The notes: generated from the letters alone by a model not told the origin. DNA of 64,000 nt from Acinetobacter higginsii (GCF_000369525.1 NZ_KB850070.1:248001-312000); one strand, 5' to 3'; positions 50,425 to 60,577 are shown, counted from the stretch's first letter. Made by a program: numbers and translations.

Positions 50425-51192
50425 ATGATAAATGATGAAACCGTCCTACTGACTTTAGGGTTCTTTGCTTTCTGTGGCGGTCTGATTGATGCAGCAGTTG
50501 GCGGTGGTGGTTTAGTACAAATACCTGCCTTATTACATGCTTTGTCACAACACAGTATTGCGACCGTTTTTGGTACAAATAAGTTAGCTGTTTGGGCGGG
50601 AACGGCATCTTCTATTTTTAAATTTGTTCATAAAATCAATTTTGTGTGGAAACTTCTGATTCCTACAATGCTTGCAGCATTTATATTTGCATTTATTGGG
50701 GCGATGACCACTGCCTATATTCCCAAGCAATTGATGACGTATGTCATTTTTTGTTTACTCATCATGATGGCTGTCTATACATTTTTGAAGAAGGATTTAG
50801 GTGCACGAAGTACTTATCTCAAATGCGGACATAAAGAAATCTTGCTCGGAATCCTTTTTGGTGGATTGATCGGCTTCTATGATGGTGTTTTTGGGCCTGG
50901 TAGCGGAAGTTTTCTGCTTTTCCTGTTTGTCAAAGTTTTCGGTTTTGATTTCCTCAATGCTTCTGCATCTGCAAAGGTTGTTAACCTTGGGACATTTAGC
51001 GCAGCACTTTTATTTTTTATTCCTACAGGTCATGTCTTGTGGGCAATCGGATTAACGATCGCCGTCTGTAATATTATGGGTTCTTTAGTGGGTGTTTTTT
51101 TAGCGCTACGCTATGGCAGTCAATTTATCAGATTATTTTTTCTTATTCTTTTGGTCTTTCTGATTATCAGAATGGGCCTATCTATATTTTAA
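50425..51192 (+). CDS. TSUP (TauE/SafE) family transporter
   Basis: A 255-residue membrane protein with about eight helices and the two TSUP repeats: GGLIDAAVGGGGLVQIPALL (16-35) near the start and GFYDGVFGPGSGSFLLFLFV in the second half. Members export or import sulfite, sulfonates or other organic anions. It lies between the two TorF-family porin genes, on the opposite strand, so it may act on the same substrate, which is speculation. Confidence 0.88.
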   Translation: MINDETVLLTLGFFAFCGGLIDAAVGGGGLVQIPALLHALSQHSIATVFGTNKLAVWAGTASSIFKFVHKINFVWKLLIPTMLAAFIFAFIGAMTTAYIPKQLMTYVIFCLLIMMAVYTFLKKDLGARSTYLKCGHKEILLGILFGGLIGFYDGVFGPGSGSFLLFLFVKVFGFDFLNASASAKVVNLGTFSAALLFFIPTGHVLWAIGLTIAVCNIMGSLVGVFLALRYGSQFIRLFFLILLVFLIIRMGLSIF

Positions 51193-51223
51193 TCAGGCTT
51201 AATATCTCAATGCTCAAATCAAT

Positions 51224-51253
51224 AAAAAGCCAGCAACAGTGCTAGCTTTTTAT
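51224..51253. terminator. Bidirectional terminator between TSUP and TorF copy 2
   Basis: AAAAGCCAGCA and TGCTAGCTTTT pair with one mismatch around ACAG, flanked by A- and T-runs. Confidence 0.85.
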
Positions 51254-51267
51254 TTACTTAAAGAAAC

Positions 51268-52038
51268 TTAGAATGCTTTGGTTAAAGTAAACACTGCACC
51301 TGTCTCAACACCACGTTTATAAGGTTGAGTCTGCGCATCGATATTAGTCCCTACCGCTGCGAGTTCAGCCGTTAAACCCGATACTGATTTAACGCTATAA
51401 GTCACACCTGCTTTCCAGTCTACATAATTATCTTTAGCATCTTTTTGACCAAAAGCTTCATCAAGATCTACTTTGGTATAGCCAATGCTTGCAACACCAC
51501 CGAAGCCGGTATCAGCGAAAGGAACATTATAAGTCGCATTTACATACCAACCATTCTCATCTGTACCTGCAAAATCATTGGTATAGTTCAAACTACCCAA
51601 TAAGCTGTCGCCAGATGCCAAGACATTTTTAAAGCCTAATTTTGCATATAATTCTAACCAGTTCAGATCAGATGCACTTGGATAGCCGTAATACCATAAA
51701 CCCACATCTAAAGTCGGTTTACCCGCAAATGGAAGTTCAGTCGCATAGCCCACATATGGATCTAACTCCAAATGTGGATCTGGAGCGCCAAAATTAACAT
51801 TCGAACCCCACACACCTGCATATAAACCAGATGAATGTGTCAATGTAAAACCACCTTGCACCGCAGGATCACTTTCAGTTTGAGTAATACCACGATAACG
51901 ATAATCTGTCGTTAAAGCAGCGGTTCCAGAAAAGCTAAGGCCGTATTGAGATAATGTATTTGTTTCTTCCGCCATAGCAAAAGTCGAAGTCACTGCACAA
52001 ATACTCAACGCGATTGCTTTACATGCAAATTTCATCAT
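51268..52038 (-). CDS. TorF-family putative porin, copy 2
   Basis: A 256-residue outer-membrane barrel protein paralogous to the one at 49245: same MMKFACKA start, signal peptide ending MAE, barrel start FSGTAALTTDYRYRGITQ and the shared stretch SDPAVQGGFTLTHSSGLY; final residues TLTKAF. Start ATG at 52038 follows GGGGGAG by 6 bases; an ATG at 52053 would lie upstream of this site and is rejected. Preceded by a sigma-54 promoter identical to that of copy 1. Confidence 0.85.
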   Translation of the reverse strand: MMKFACKAIALSICAVTSTFAMAEETNTLSQYGLSFSGTAALTTDYRYRGITQTESDPAVQGGFTLTHSSGLYAGVWGSNVNFGAPDPHLELDPYVGYATELPFAGKPTLDVGLWYYGYPSASDLNWLELYAKLGFKNVLASGDSLLGSLNYTNDFAGTDENGWYVNATYNVPFADTGFGGVASIGYTKVDLDEAFGQKDAKDNYVDWKAGVTYSVKSVSGLTAELAAVGTNIDAQTQPYKRGVETGAVFTLTKAF

Positions 52039-52101
52039 ATTGATCTCCCCCATGATGGATATTCGACTGATTTATGTTTTAAATTGCATCGAAAAGTAAT
52101 T

Positions 52102-52117
52102 AGCAATTGCTGTGCCA
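52102..52117 (-). promoter_or_regulatory. Sigma-54 promoter of TorF copy 2
   Basis: The minus strand reads TGGCACAGCAATTGCT, identical to the promoter of TorF copy 1, 64 bases before the start codon. Flanking bases (TAATTA downstream, then GATGCAATTTAAA in the leader) are also shared. Confidence 0.85.
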
Positions 52118-52568
52118 ACTCTATAAAAACTGCATTAAATCTCGATTTTGTCCCATAAAAGTGCTGAGCTTCTGTCATTTGTGCCTTGGAATTGATCTTT
52201 ATCAAAAACAGATCTGTTTTTTTGAACTATTTAGAAGCGCTATAAAAATAAAGACTATTTATTGCACAAAAAAGAGGCATACCTGCAAAGTAAAAAAGCA
52301 ACAAAGCGTTTAAAATATAAGCATTGTGTAGAAAAAGCAGGCGGTGTTCCATAAAAGTGCATCGGCAAAAAACTTAAATTCGCCTGAACGTCTGTAACTT
52401 TTAGATTGATGAGTCACTGTCATTCGTCGGGATGGTATTTTTTGCAAACCGATACGCTTATTTTTTAAACAAAGAAAAAATAACTCATTAAATAAAAAGA
52501 AAAAATAATGCAATAAATCACATATTTTTATAAAAATAAATCAAAAAATATACAGCTTATTTTACAAC

Positions 52569-52616
52569 CAAATTAAATTAAATTAGATATAAAAATCATT
52601 ATCTTAAATTTAATTT
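52569..52616. repeat. AT-rich inverted repeat upstream of the OprD-family gene
   Basis: An arm starting CAAATTAAATT at 52569 is nearly complementary to the arm ending TTAAATTTAATTTG at 52616, with a short centre. It lies about 165 bases before the porin start and contains no gene. Confidence 0.5.
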
Positions 52617-52778
52617 GATGGTTTTTTAAACGAGAAACAAATCATAAAATTATATAAGTATTTTATTTAATATTAATTAAATTATTTTAATAAAAATCTA
52701 TCTTTTTTATGCATAACTTATACAATTGGTCAAAATTTCGGTTCTATCCCAAATTTATTTTTTTTAATGAGGCGAGCT

Positions 52779-54071
52779 ATGCCAAAGGCAAATAAACTTA
52801 CTTTAGCGGTTTTGATTAATGCCGCGTTAATTACCTCAACATATGCAAGCGAACAAAGCGAAGCAAAAGGACTTGTTGAAGATGCCAAAGGGGATATTTT
52901 ATTCCGTACTGGTTATTTAAATCGTGACAAAAAGAATGGTGTCAAAGACACAAGCTCATATGCTCAAACGGCAATGGTGAAACTGGAAACTGGTTTTACT
53001 CAAGGTTTAGTCGGTTTTGGTGCTGGTGTGATTGGTGACGGCTCTTTTAAATTAGGCTCAAACAATAATGCTGGTAACGGCATGATTCCACGCGAACGCT
53101 TAAATGGTAAAGACAATACTGGCGATACCTATGATCACTGGGCGCGCGGTGGCGGTTTTGTAAAAGCACGTATCTCGAATACTACGGTCACTTACGGTAC
53201 ACAAATCTTAGATATCCCTGTTCTGGCAAGCAATACAACACGTTTAGTACCTGAATACTTTGAAGGTATTTTGGCAACAAGCCGTGAAATTGATGGCTTA
53301 GAGTTAACTGCCGGTAAATTCACTAAAGATCAGTACTCTGACCAAATCAATACTGATGGCCGTCGTTTAGATCGTGCTGTTGTTTGGGGCGCAAAATACA
53401 AATTTGATGACAACTTAAATGCCGCTTACTTTGGCTTAGACAGCAAAGATAAGTTGGATCGTCATTATATCAATGTGAACTACAAACAAGCGTTAGATAA
53501 AAACAGTGGTTTGACTTACGATTTGAGCGCATATCACACCAAGTGGGATGAAAAAGCGAGCACTTACTCAAGTACGACAGATGATTTGTCTAATCGTAAA
53601 AACACCATTTGGGCACTTTCTACAACCTATAACACGGGTCCTCACAGCGTGATGTTGGCTTACCAACAAAACAATGGCAATACTGGTTATGACTATGGTG
53701 AGAATGCTGATGGTGCACAAAGTATCTATTTGCCAAACTCTTACTTGTCTGACTTCATTGGTAACAGTGAAAAATCTGCACAACTTCAATATAACGTAGA
53801 CTTTGGTGGTTATGGTGTTCCTGGTTTAAGCTGGACTACTGCATTCGTTTACGGTTGGGACATTAAAGTTAAGAACCTGACTGACAATGCCAAAGAACGT
53901 GAATTCTTTAACCAAGTGAAATACACCGTTCAATCTGGTTTTGCCAAAGATGCAAGCTTACGCTTACGTCACTCATACTACCGTGCGAGTGATGACTACC
54001 AAACAAATGCCTACATTGGTGATACCAACGAATGGCGTATCTGGCTTGATATTCCTGTGAAATTATTCTAA
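52779..54071 (+). CDS. OprD-family outer membrane porin
   Basis: A 430-residue protein with signal peptide (1-24, ending TYA) and an 18-strand-type OprD barrel: KGLVEDAKGDILFRTGYLNRD after the signal, GFGAGVIGDGSFKLG, and a C-terminal IWLDIPVKLF. OprD/Occ channels import small organic acids or basic amino acids, and some admit carbapenems. ATG at 52779 with GAGG 7 bases upstream is chosen over 52767. Which Occ class it belongs to needs a search. Confidence 0.9.
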   Translation: MPKANKLTLAVLINAALITSTYASEQSEAKGLVEDAKGDILFRTGYLNRDKKNGVKDTSSYAQTAMVKLETGFTQGLVGFGAGVIGDGSFKLGSNNNAGNGMIPRERLNGKDNTGDTYDHWARGGGFVKARISNTTVTYGTQILDIPVLASNTTRLVPEYFEGILATSREIDGLELTAGKFTKDQYSDQINTDGRRLDRAVVWGAKYKFDDNLNAAYFGLDSKDKLDRHYINVNYKQALDKNSGLTYDLSAYHTKWDEKASTYSSTTDDLSNRKNTIWALSTTYNTGPHSVMLAYQQNNGNTGYDYGENADGAQSIYLPNSYLSDFIGNSEKSAQLQYNVDFGGYGVPGLSWTTAFVYGWDIKVKNLTDNAKEREFFNQVKYTVQSGFAKDASLRLRHSYYRASDDYQTNAYIGDTNEWRIWLDIPVKLF

Positions 54072-54092
54072 TTCACAGTTGATCAAGCAATA

Positions 54093-54126
54093 AAAAAACT
54101 CCATTCATTCGAATGGAGTTTTTTTA
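54093..54126. terminator. Terminator after the OprD-family gene
   Basis: ACTCCATTC and GAATGGAGT form a stem flanked by seven A and seven T. Confidence 0.92.
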
Positions 54127-54170
54127 TGATCAAGCTTTAAAAATTCCAAGCTTGGGTCAGCATTTCAAAG

Positions 54171-54698
54171 TTACTTTTTAGCCGCTTCGATTGCTTTAAG
54201 TACTTCTGCTTTCGCAACGTCAGCACCTTCCCAACCACTGATTTTTACCCACTTACCAGGCTCTAAATCTTTATAGTGAGCAAAGAAATGCTCAACTTGG
54301 CTGATCAATAACGGCGGAAGATCTGTATATTCTTGAACATCTTTATAAAGTGGAGATAATTTTTCGTGTGGAACAGCGATCAGTTTCGCATCGATACCAC
54401 CATCATCTTCCATTTTTAATTTACCTACTGGGCGGCAACGAATCACAGAACCAGCAGCAACAGGATGTGGAGTTACAACAAGTACGTCTAATGGGTCACC
54501 ATCTTCAGACAAAGTATTTGGTACATAACCGTAGTTTGCTGGGTAGAACATTGCTGTACCCATGAAACGGTCTACAAATAACGCATCTGAATCTTTATCG
54601 ATTTCATATTTGATTGGCGCTGCATTTGCAGGAATTTCGATGATGACATAGATGTCATTAGGTGCGTCTTTACCCGCAGGAATATTGCTATAACTCAT
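54171..54698 (-). CDS. ppa: Inorganic pyrophosphatase
   Basis: A 175-residue family I soluble pyrophosphatase of the hexameric bacterial type. The metal-binding active-site motif [10 protein letters not shown] is present near residues 66-75, with YPANYGYVP before it and [11 protein letters not shown] after. It hydrolyses pyrophosphate to drive biosynthetic reactions. Monocistronic by context. Confidence 0.98.
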   Translation of the reverse strand: MSYSNIPAGKDAPNDIYVIIEIPANAAPIKYEIDKDSDALFVDRFMGTAMFYPANYGYVPNTLSEDGDPLDVLVVTPHPVAAGSVIRCRPVGKLKMEDDGGIDAKLIAVPHEKLSPLYKDVQEYTDLPPLLISQVEHFFAHYKDLEPGKWVKISGWEGADVAKAEVLKAIEAAKK

Positions 54699-54814
54699 AT
54701 CAACACTCGTTTAATATTGTGAAGTCAGATGTAAATCGGACAGATTATAACGTGAATACAATGAAAATGATGCTAGATATGCAAACAGCTGGAGAATTTT
54801 CTATCCAGCTGCGC

Positions 54815-55228
54815 TTAAGTCATTTTAATAGTAATCACGAACAGTAAAATTGGACAAAGCAGAGAGAAAAACCAAATGATTGAACGCAAAGTTGCCAAAT
54901 TGGCTAGATAACAGATGCCATAAATCACACGGAATACGATGTAAGCCCAACCCAACGTAAGAATAAAGCGTTCTGGCACAACCATATATTCTGCCATCAA
55001 AATCGCAGCAATGAACAAAGGTAAACTTTCAAAGCTATTTTGTTGCACGGCATTGGCGCGTGCAGACAACCCTGTTGTTTTAGCTAAAAACTCGCGCGGG
55101 TTTTGATTATCTTTTGCTTGAAAACCACCTTTTGATTTTGCAATCAAGGTAAACACATACGGCAACAAACATGCGACTATAATCATCAATATAATGCCGC
55201 TAATACCTTGCATGCTGAGATCCATCAT
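54815..55228 (-). CDS. MAPEG family membrane protein
   Basis: A 137-residue protein with four predicted helices and the MAPEG core: ARANAVQQNSFESLPLFIAAILMA, matching the RxxxxxxNxxE/Q-x-x-P motif, and AYIVFRVIYGICYL. Eukaryotic members act in glutathione and eicosanoid metabolism; the bacterial role is unclear. Confidence 0.85.
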   Translation of the reverse strand: MMDLSMQGISGIILMIIVACLLPYVFTLIAKSKGGFQAKDNQNPREFLAKTTGLSARANAVQQNSFESLPLFIAAILMAEYMVVPERFILTLGWAYIVFRVIYGICYLANLATLRSIIWFFSLLCPILLFVITIKMT

Positions 55229-55363
55229 TTGAAGTTCTTCTGATCATGCTATCATAATCTATAATTTATTGAACTTTCATTTGTGCTTGTTCTACAAGCG
55301 TTTCTTTTACACCACGTTTGTGTGTAAAAGTTGTGTTTTTTCATACAGTTTTAAGGTCAAACT

Positions 55364-55756
55364 ATGCAGCAGCAAGATCAAAAAGAAATGTTTGATGTTT
55401 TGGCACAGCAACGACAGCATCAACTCTTAGTTGATCGTGTATTGAAAGTCGTACTCCCAATCATGGCATTTTTACTCAGTGTGATTTGTGCAAATCTGAA
55501 TTGGCAGTCAACTCTAGGTACTTTTGTGATCCTCAGCATTGCCTTTTATGCGGTCGGGATTTATCGCTTAACACTCTGGCATTGGTTGGCGGTCATTGTA
55601 ATTTATGCTCTTGCTGATAATTATTTTAGCTTTAATGGCATTGATCCAACCCGTTTACGTTTCCAACTGGCAACCATGGTGGTTTTTGTCGGCATTGTCG
55701 GTATTGGACGACCGTATATCGATCGTTGGCTCATGAAATCAAATAGTACTAAATAA
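55364..55756 (+). CDS. Small inner-membrane protein, unknown
   Basis: A 130-residue protein with a Gln-rich cytoplasmic N-terminus (about 1-25) and four hydrophobic helices (about 27-43, 48-64, 72-88, 103-118). No family recognised. The start ATG is preceded by AAGG at about 10 bases, and the gene ends at a strong terminator. Likely a real gene conserved in the genus. Confidence 0.7.
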   Translation: MQQQDQKEMFDVLAQQRQHQLLVDRVLKVVLPIMAFLLSVICANLNWQSTLGTFVILSIAFYAVGIYRLTLWHWLAVIVIYALADNYFSFNGIDPTRLRFQLATMVVFVGIVGIGRPYIDRWLMKSNSTK

Positions 55757-55764
55757 ATCCAAAT

Positions 55765-55796
55765 AAAAAAACGCCGCGATTGCGGCGCTTTTTTTA
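55765..55796. terminator. Bidirectional terminator between the small membrane protein and fadD
   Basis: CGCCGC and GCGGCG around GATT, with flanking A- and T-runs, sit between convergent genes. Confidence 0.9.
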
Positions 55797-55805
55797 GCTT
55801 TATTC

Positions 55806-57485
55806 TTAAGCTGGTTTACGTAAGTCTTTACGTAAGATTTTACCTACATTTGACTTCGGTAATTCTTCCATAAACTCAACATAACGTGGGCACTTATAAC
55901 CTGTTAGGTTTTGTTTTGCATAAGCAATAATTTCTTCAGTCGTTAAAGAAGGATCTTTTTTCACGATGAATAATTTTGGCACTTCACCTGATTTTTCATC
56001 TGGAACACCAATCGCAGCCACTTCCAATACTTTAGGATGTTTCGCAATCACTTCTTCAATTTCACTTGGATAAACGTTGAAGCCAGATACCAAGATCATG
56101 TCTTTTTTACGGTCAACAATCTTCACATAACCACGTGAATCCATCACACCGATATCACCGGTACGGAAGAAATTATCAGCAGTCATCACTTTGGCAGTTT
56201 CATCTGCACGATTCCAATAGCCTTTCATGACTTGAGGGCCACGGATTGAAATTTCACCTTGTTCACCCAGTGCAACTTCTTTACCGTCATCATCCAAAAT
56301 TGCAACTTCAGTTAATGGCAATGGAATACCAATGGTGCCACTGAATTCAGTTGTTGCAGGTGGATTCGCCGTTGCAACTGGCGAAGTCTCAGATAAACCA
56401 TAACCTTCGATAATGGTTGTACCTGTGATCTTTTTCCATGCTGCCGCAGTTGAAGGCAATACCGCCATACCACCGCCCATTGCCATCTTCAGATTGCTAT
56501 GGTCAAGTTGTTTAAATTCTTCATTGTTCACTAAAGCATTAAACAAAGTGTTTACCGCTGGGAAGAATGAAGGCTGGTATTTACGTAATTCACCAACCAC
56601 TGCTGGCAAGTCACGTGGATTTGGAATCAAGATATTCGCTTGACCTTTGTACATACCGTAAAGCGCACATACCATGAACGCAAAGATATGATACAGCGGC
56701 AATGCACAAACAATGCGATCACCTTTTGCGCTGTCAGAAGCACCAAACTTACTTGAGAAAATGGCTTCACACTGAAGTAAGTTCGCCACAAGGTTACGAT
56801 GCGTCAATTCAGCACCTTTAGAAACACCTGTTGTACCACCCGTGTATTGGAGTACCGCAGTATCACTTAAGGTTAAGCTTGGACGCTTGTAGTTGCTTGG
56901 ATTGGCTTTGCTTAATGCAGCATTGAATTTGGTATGCCCAGGGATATTCCACGCTGGAATTTGCTTACGCACTTTACGTAAAACAAAGTTGACCAAGGTC
57001 CCTTTCAATGTACCCAACATGTCACCCACAGAAGCCACCACAACATGCTTCACAGGTGTTTTACCAATAATGCTTTGATAAACGCTGGCAAAGTTTTCAA
57101 TGATTACCAACACTTCAGCACCAGAGTCATTCAATTGATGCTCAAGTTCACGTGCTGTGTATAATGGATTCACGTTTACAAGCACTAAACCTGCACGGAA
57201 TACACCTAAAGCAACCACTGGGTATTGGAAAACGTTCGGCATCATGACCGCAACACGTGATCCTTTAGCTAAACCTAAGCTCTGTAAATAAGCAGCGAAT
57301 TTACGGCTAGCGACTTCTAATTCATTAAACGTTAAAACTTTATCCATGAAGATAAAGGCATCACGTGAACCAAATTTTTGGAAATTGCGTTCAAAAATAT
57401 CAACAAGTGAGGTGTTTTCAGCAGGCAGTTCAACTGTTTCTGGAATTCCTGTCTTTTGGTATTCAGCAAACCAAATCTTTTCCAT
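55806..57485 (-). CDS. fadD: Long-chain fatty acid-CoA ligase
   Basis: A 559-residue ANL-superfamily adenylating enzyme. Motifs: P-loop YTGGTTGVSKGAELTH (about 214-229), EGYGLSETSPV (adenine-binding), FFRTGDIGVMDSRGYVKIVDRKKDMIL with the hinge, and catalytic lysine in PKSNVGKILRKDLR at the C-terminus. It activates fatty acids for beta-oxidation at the inner membrane. Length and motifs match FadD; chain-length preference is not readable. Confidence 0.9.
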   Translation of the reverse strand: MEKIWFAEYQKTGIPETVELPAENTSLVDIFERNFQKFGSRDAFIFMDKVLTFNELEVASRKFAAYLQSLGLAKGSRVAVMMPNVFQYPVVALGVFRAGLVLVNVNPLYTARELEHQLNDSGAEVLVIIENFASVYQSIIGKTPVKHVVVASVGDMLGTLKGTLVNFVLRKVRKQIPAWNIPGHTKFNAALSKANPSNYKRPSLTLSDTAVLQYTGGTTGVSKGAELTHRNLVANLLQCEAIFSSKFGASDSAKGDRIVCALPLYHIFAFMVCALYGMYKGQANILIPNPRDLPAVVGELRKYQPSFFPAVNTLFNALVNNEEFKQLDHSNLKMAMGGGMAVLPSTAAAWKKITGTTIIEGYGLSETSPVATANPPATTEFSGTIGIPLPLTEVAILDDDGKEVALGEQGEISIRGPQVMKGYWNRADETAKVMTADNFFRTGDIGVMDSRGYVKIVDRKKDMILVSGFNVYPSEIEEVIAKHPKVLEVAAIGVPDEKSGEVPKLFIVKKDPSLTTEEIIAYAKQNLTGYKCPRYVEFMEELPKSNVGKILRKDLRKPA

Positions 57486-57641
57486 AATGCCATTATCTCC
57501 GAGTGGTAATCCTTAAAAATGTAACAACGTTACGTCCATGACAAAACATTTTTTTTAACTTTTTGAATTGCCCTGTCAATCTATTCAAACAATATGAATA
57601 CATTGTCATATATAACGTATTTGTATCACAGAATACTAGCC

Positions 57642-59861
57642 TTATCTCTGAATGAAGAGTCTATTTGCTTTTTGATATCCGCGTGGTAAAAGTTGCCCCT
57701 TTGTTGCTCTTTTTCCTAGATATTTTTGGAGATCGTCCCCTTTCAGTTTTAGATGCTGTTGTCCTGCAGCGACTTGGATTATTTCATCTAAACTCAGGGT
57801 TGTCATGGATAAAATTTGCTCTTTTTCATCAAGTTGTATCAACTTGTTACCTTTACCTTTATTCAGAACAGGAAGTTCTGCTAAATCAATAATCAATAAA
57901 CGTCCTGATGAACTGAGAATCGCGACATGGGTTGCTTGCTGAATTGGCAGCAATGGCAAAGCCGTTGCCTTATCTGCAACCGTCAAGAATGCCTTACCGG
58001 CTTTGGCATTGGTATCCAATTGCGCGGCTTGGGTTTTAAAACCATAACCTTTAGAACTGACAGCGAGCAATTCATTATTATCGTCCTCAATAAAGACTTG
58101 GATAAATGAGACCCCACTGGCTGGAGACAGTTTGGAGCTGAGCGGTTCACCTAAGCCACGTGCTGATGGCAAGCTGCTAATTGGCAAGGCATAACTCCGT
58201 CCTGTTTGATCCAAGAAGTACACCCGCTGATTGGTTTTACCTACCGCATGACTTAAATACTGGTCCCCCGCTCGGAAGTTGAGATTAGCAGCATCCACTT
58301 CCGCACCTTTGGCAGCACGCACCCAACCAGCTTCTGACAACACCACGGTCACCGCTTCGGCTGGCATTAAATCTTGCTCTTTGATCTGCACCGCATCTGC
58401 ACGGGCAACGATTGGTGAACGGCGATCATCACCAAATTTTTTCGCGTCTTCTTTTAATTCACTGATAATAAGATTCTTCAATGATTCTGGATTTGCCAAT
58501 TGCTCACGAATAATGGCAGCTTTGGCTTCCAGTTCTTCTTGCTCACGGCGAATTTCCATTTCTTCAAGCTTGGCTAAATGGCGGAGCTTGAGTTCCAAAA
58601 TTGCTTCAGCTTGAATCTCATCAATACCAAAATGCTGCATCAGTTCAGGCTTCGGCTGGTCTTCTTCACGAATAATCCGAATCACGGTATCAATATCTAA
58701 GTAGGCAATTAAAAGACCGGCCAAGATATGTAAACGCTTTTCAATTTTGGTTAAATGATATTGCAAACGACGGGTCACGGTTTGCTTACGAATCTCAATC
58801 CACTCTAACAAGATGCGGCGAATCGATTTCACCTGCGGACGGCCATCCGCCCCAATCATGTTCAGGTTGACACGGTAGCTTGATTCTAAATCAGTCGTCG
58901 CAAATAAGTGACTCATCACCGTTTCTGCATCAACACGATTAGAGCGCAGTACAATCACCAAACGGGTTGGATTGCGATGATCAGATTCATCCCGAATATC
59001 GGCAACCAGTGGTAGCTTCTTGGCAATCATTTGATCGGCAATTTGAGTCACAACTTTTGAACCAGAAACCTGATAGGGCAATTCGCTAATCACGATTTCA
59101 TTTTTTTCGACTGTATACACCGCCCGAACACGATAACTCCCACGACCTGTGGTTTGAATTTTCAGTAATTCTTCAGGCGGAGTAATGATTTCAGCTTTGG
59201 TCGGTAAATCTGGTGCAGGAATATATTCTGCTAATTTTTCATCGGTGGTTTCAGGGTTACGAATCAGCGCAATGGTGCCTTTCACCACTTCACGCAAGTT
59301 ATGTGGCGGGATATCGGTTGCCATCCCCACTGCAATACCCGTGGTACCATTCAATAAAATATTGGGAATACGTGCAGGTAAGGTGATTGGTTCTTTCATC
59401 GAACCATCAAAGTTATCCTGCCATTCACTGGTGCCCTGCCCAAGCTCACTCAGCAATAATTCACTATAAGCCGAAAGTTTAGCTTCGGTATAACGCATGG
59501 CCGCGAATGATTTTGGATCATCAGGTGAACCCCAGTTGCCCTGACCCTCAACCAATGGGTAACGATAGCTAAATGGCTGTGCCATCAATACCATCGCTTC
59601 ATAACAGGCTGAGTCACCATGCGGATGGTATTTACCGAGTACGTCACCCACGGTACGTGCCGATTTTTTCGGTTTGCCTGTCGACTTTAAGCCAAGCTCG
59701 CTCATCGCATAGACAATACGACGCTGTACAGGCTTTAAACCATCACTGATATGGGGCAATGCACGATCCATAATCACGTACATGGCATAGTTCAAGTAAG
59801 CCTGCTCAGTGAATTCGGCTACGGAACGGTTTTCTGTTGCATGATGTGCAAGGCTGGTCAT
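57642..59861 (-). CDS. parC: DNA topoisomerase IV subunit A
   Basis: A 739-residue type IIA topoisomerase subunit with catalytic Tyr124 in AMRYTEAKL and the quinolone-determining region [15 protein letters not shown], carrying wild-type Ser84 and Glu88. The C-terminal part is a beta-pinwheel domain of moderate length, with EPLSSKLSP and similar blades. ParC/ParE decatenates daughter chromosomes. GyrA is excluded because the GyrA-box type tail is absent and length fits ParC. parE is not in the window. Confidence 0.95.
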   Translation of the reverse strand: MTSLAHHATENRSVAEFTEQAYLNYAMYVIMDRALPHISDGLKPVQRRIVYAMSELGLKSTGKPKKSARTVGDVLGKYHPHGDSACYEAMVLMAQPFSYRYPLVEGQGNWGSPDDPKSFAAMRYTEAKLSAYSELLLSELGQGTSEWQDNFDGSMKEPITLPARIPNILLNGTTGIAVGMATDIPPHNLREVVKGTIALIRNPETTDEKLAEYIPAPDLPTKAEIITPPEELLKIQTTGRGSYRVRAVYTVEKNEIVISELPYQVSGSKVVTQIADQMIAKKLPLVADIRDESDHRNPTRLVIVLRSNRVDAETVMSHLFATTDLESSYRVNLNMIGADGRPQVKSIRRILLEWIEIRKQTVTRRLQYHLTKIEKRLHILAGLLIAYLDIDTVIRIIREEDQPKPELMQHFGIDEIQAEAILELKLRHLAKLEEMEIRREQEELEAKAAIIREQLANPESLKNLIISELKEDAKKFGDDRRSPIVARADAVQIKEQDLMPAEAVTVVLSEAGWVRAAKGAEVDAANLNFRAGDQYLSHAVGKTNQRVYFLDQTGRSYALPISSLPSARGLGEPLSSKLSPASGVSFIQVFIEDDNNELLAVSSKGYGFKTQAAQLDTNAKAGKAFLTVADKATALPLLPIQQATHVAILSSSGRLLIIDLAELPVLNKGKGNKLIQLDEKEQILSMTTLSLDEIIQVAAGQQHLKLKGDDLQKYLGKRATKGQLLPRGYQKANRLFIQR

Positions 59862-60013
59862 TTCAGCGAGTCATCCAAAATCATTTATTATCGTCAATGT
59901 TTTGTATGCTATGTGGATGCAGGCGTTGTGACAAGCCCTTGTTGTTGTTTAAACGTCAAATGGTGTCTTGTTCGGAGAATTTGTAATTGGATAAGGTTCT
60001 AAACAGAAGATTT

Positions 60014-60577
60014 TTACTTATCTAACCTGAGACTTTCTCTAAGTAATGTCATTTTATTTTTATCAATATTTAAAATTTGCAAAGAAGCAAATTCATCATG
60101 ATCATTAAAGTCCAGACTAAAATGGTGCCCTTGAAAAGATTCAATTGTATTCTCTTTAATAGATGAAAATGCCAGTTCGATGTAATCCAGACCAATCAGC
60201 AATTGAAAATCTGTATCAAATGCATCTTTAAACTGACTGGAAAAATCGTTCATATCTACCACCCAAGACGAAACATCAAAAACAGGGAGGAATGTTTTTT
60301 TCAAAGCTGACGATGTCGGTGATTTTATCGTTTGAATAATCATCTGTGGATCATAGGTAATAAGTTTGATCGTTGACAATTCACCTGTTTTTAAAAGCCC
60401 TATTTCAATTAAAGATGTAGAGCCATTACCAGCTCTCCAAAACAAATCTGGAGATTTTTCATTCAAATAAATAGCAAAGGGGATATAACCATCAATCTCA
60501 ATTGAATGATAAGAAAACGGACTTATATCAATTCTTTTTAACATCTGCTTATCTATATAATTTTTATCAATGCTCAT
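60014..60577 (-). CDS. Hypothetical protein overlapping the TRIC gene, 187 residues
   Basis: No family recognised. A soluble protein (IDGYIPFAIYLNEKSPDLFWRAG and later SFQGHHFSLDFNDHDEF), Ile/Lys/Asp-rich and more AT-rich than the genes around it. I place the start at ATG 60577, inside the last codons of the TRIC gene (11-base overlap); a longer frame to 60652 would overlap more and begin with an implausible sequence. AT-content and lack of relatives I know hint at an accessory gene, possibly phage- or toxin-related, which I cannot show. Confidence 0.65.
   Translation of the reverse strand: MSIDKNYIDKQMLKRIDISPFSYHSIEIDGYIPFAIYLNEKSPDLFWRAGNGSTSLIEIGLLKTGELSTIKLITYDPQMIIQTIKSPTSSALKKTFLPVFDVSSWVVDMNDFSSQFKDAFDTDFQLLIGLDYIELAFSSIKENTIESFQGHHFSLDFNDHDEFASLQILNIDKNKMTLLRESLRLDK

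Larger units (their letters stand above)
52039..52778. other. Large AT-rich intergenic region, 740 bp
   Basis: It holds the sigma-54 promoter of TorF copy 2 (52102-52117), an extended AT-rich inverted repeat (52569-52616), and the promoter region of the OprD-family gene. A 67-codon minus-strand frame at 52310-52513 has no coding character and is not called. Otherwise nothing recognised. Confidence 0.6.

Noticed and set aside
50276..50608. 110-codon minus-strand frame overlapping the TSUP start
   Set aside because: It runs through the start of a well-supported transporter gene and has no plausible start signal.
52310..52513. 67-codon minus-strand frame in the AT-rich gap
   Set aside because: Phe/Leu/Lys-rich product typical of chance frames in AT-rich DNA, no ribosome-binding site, no domain.
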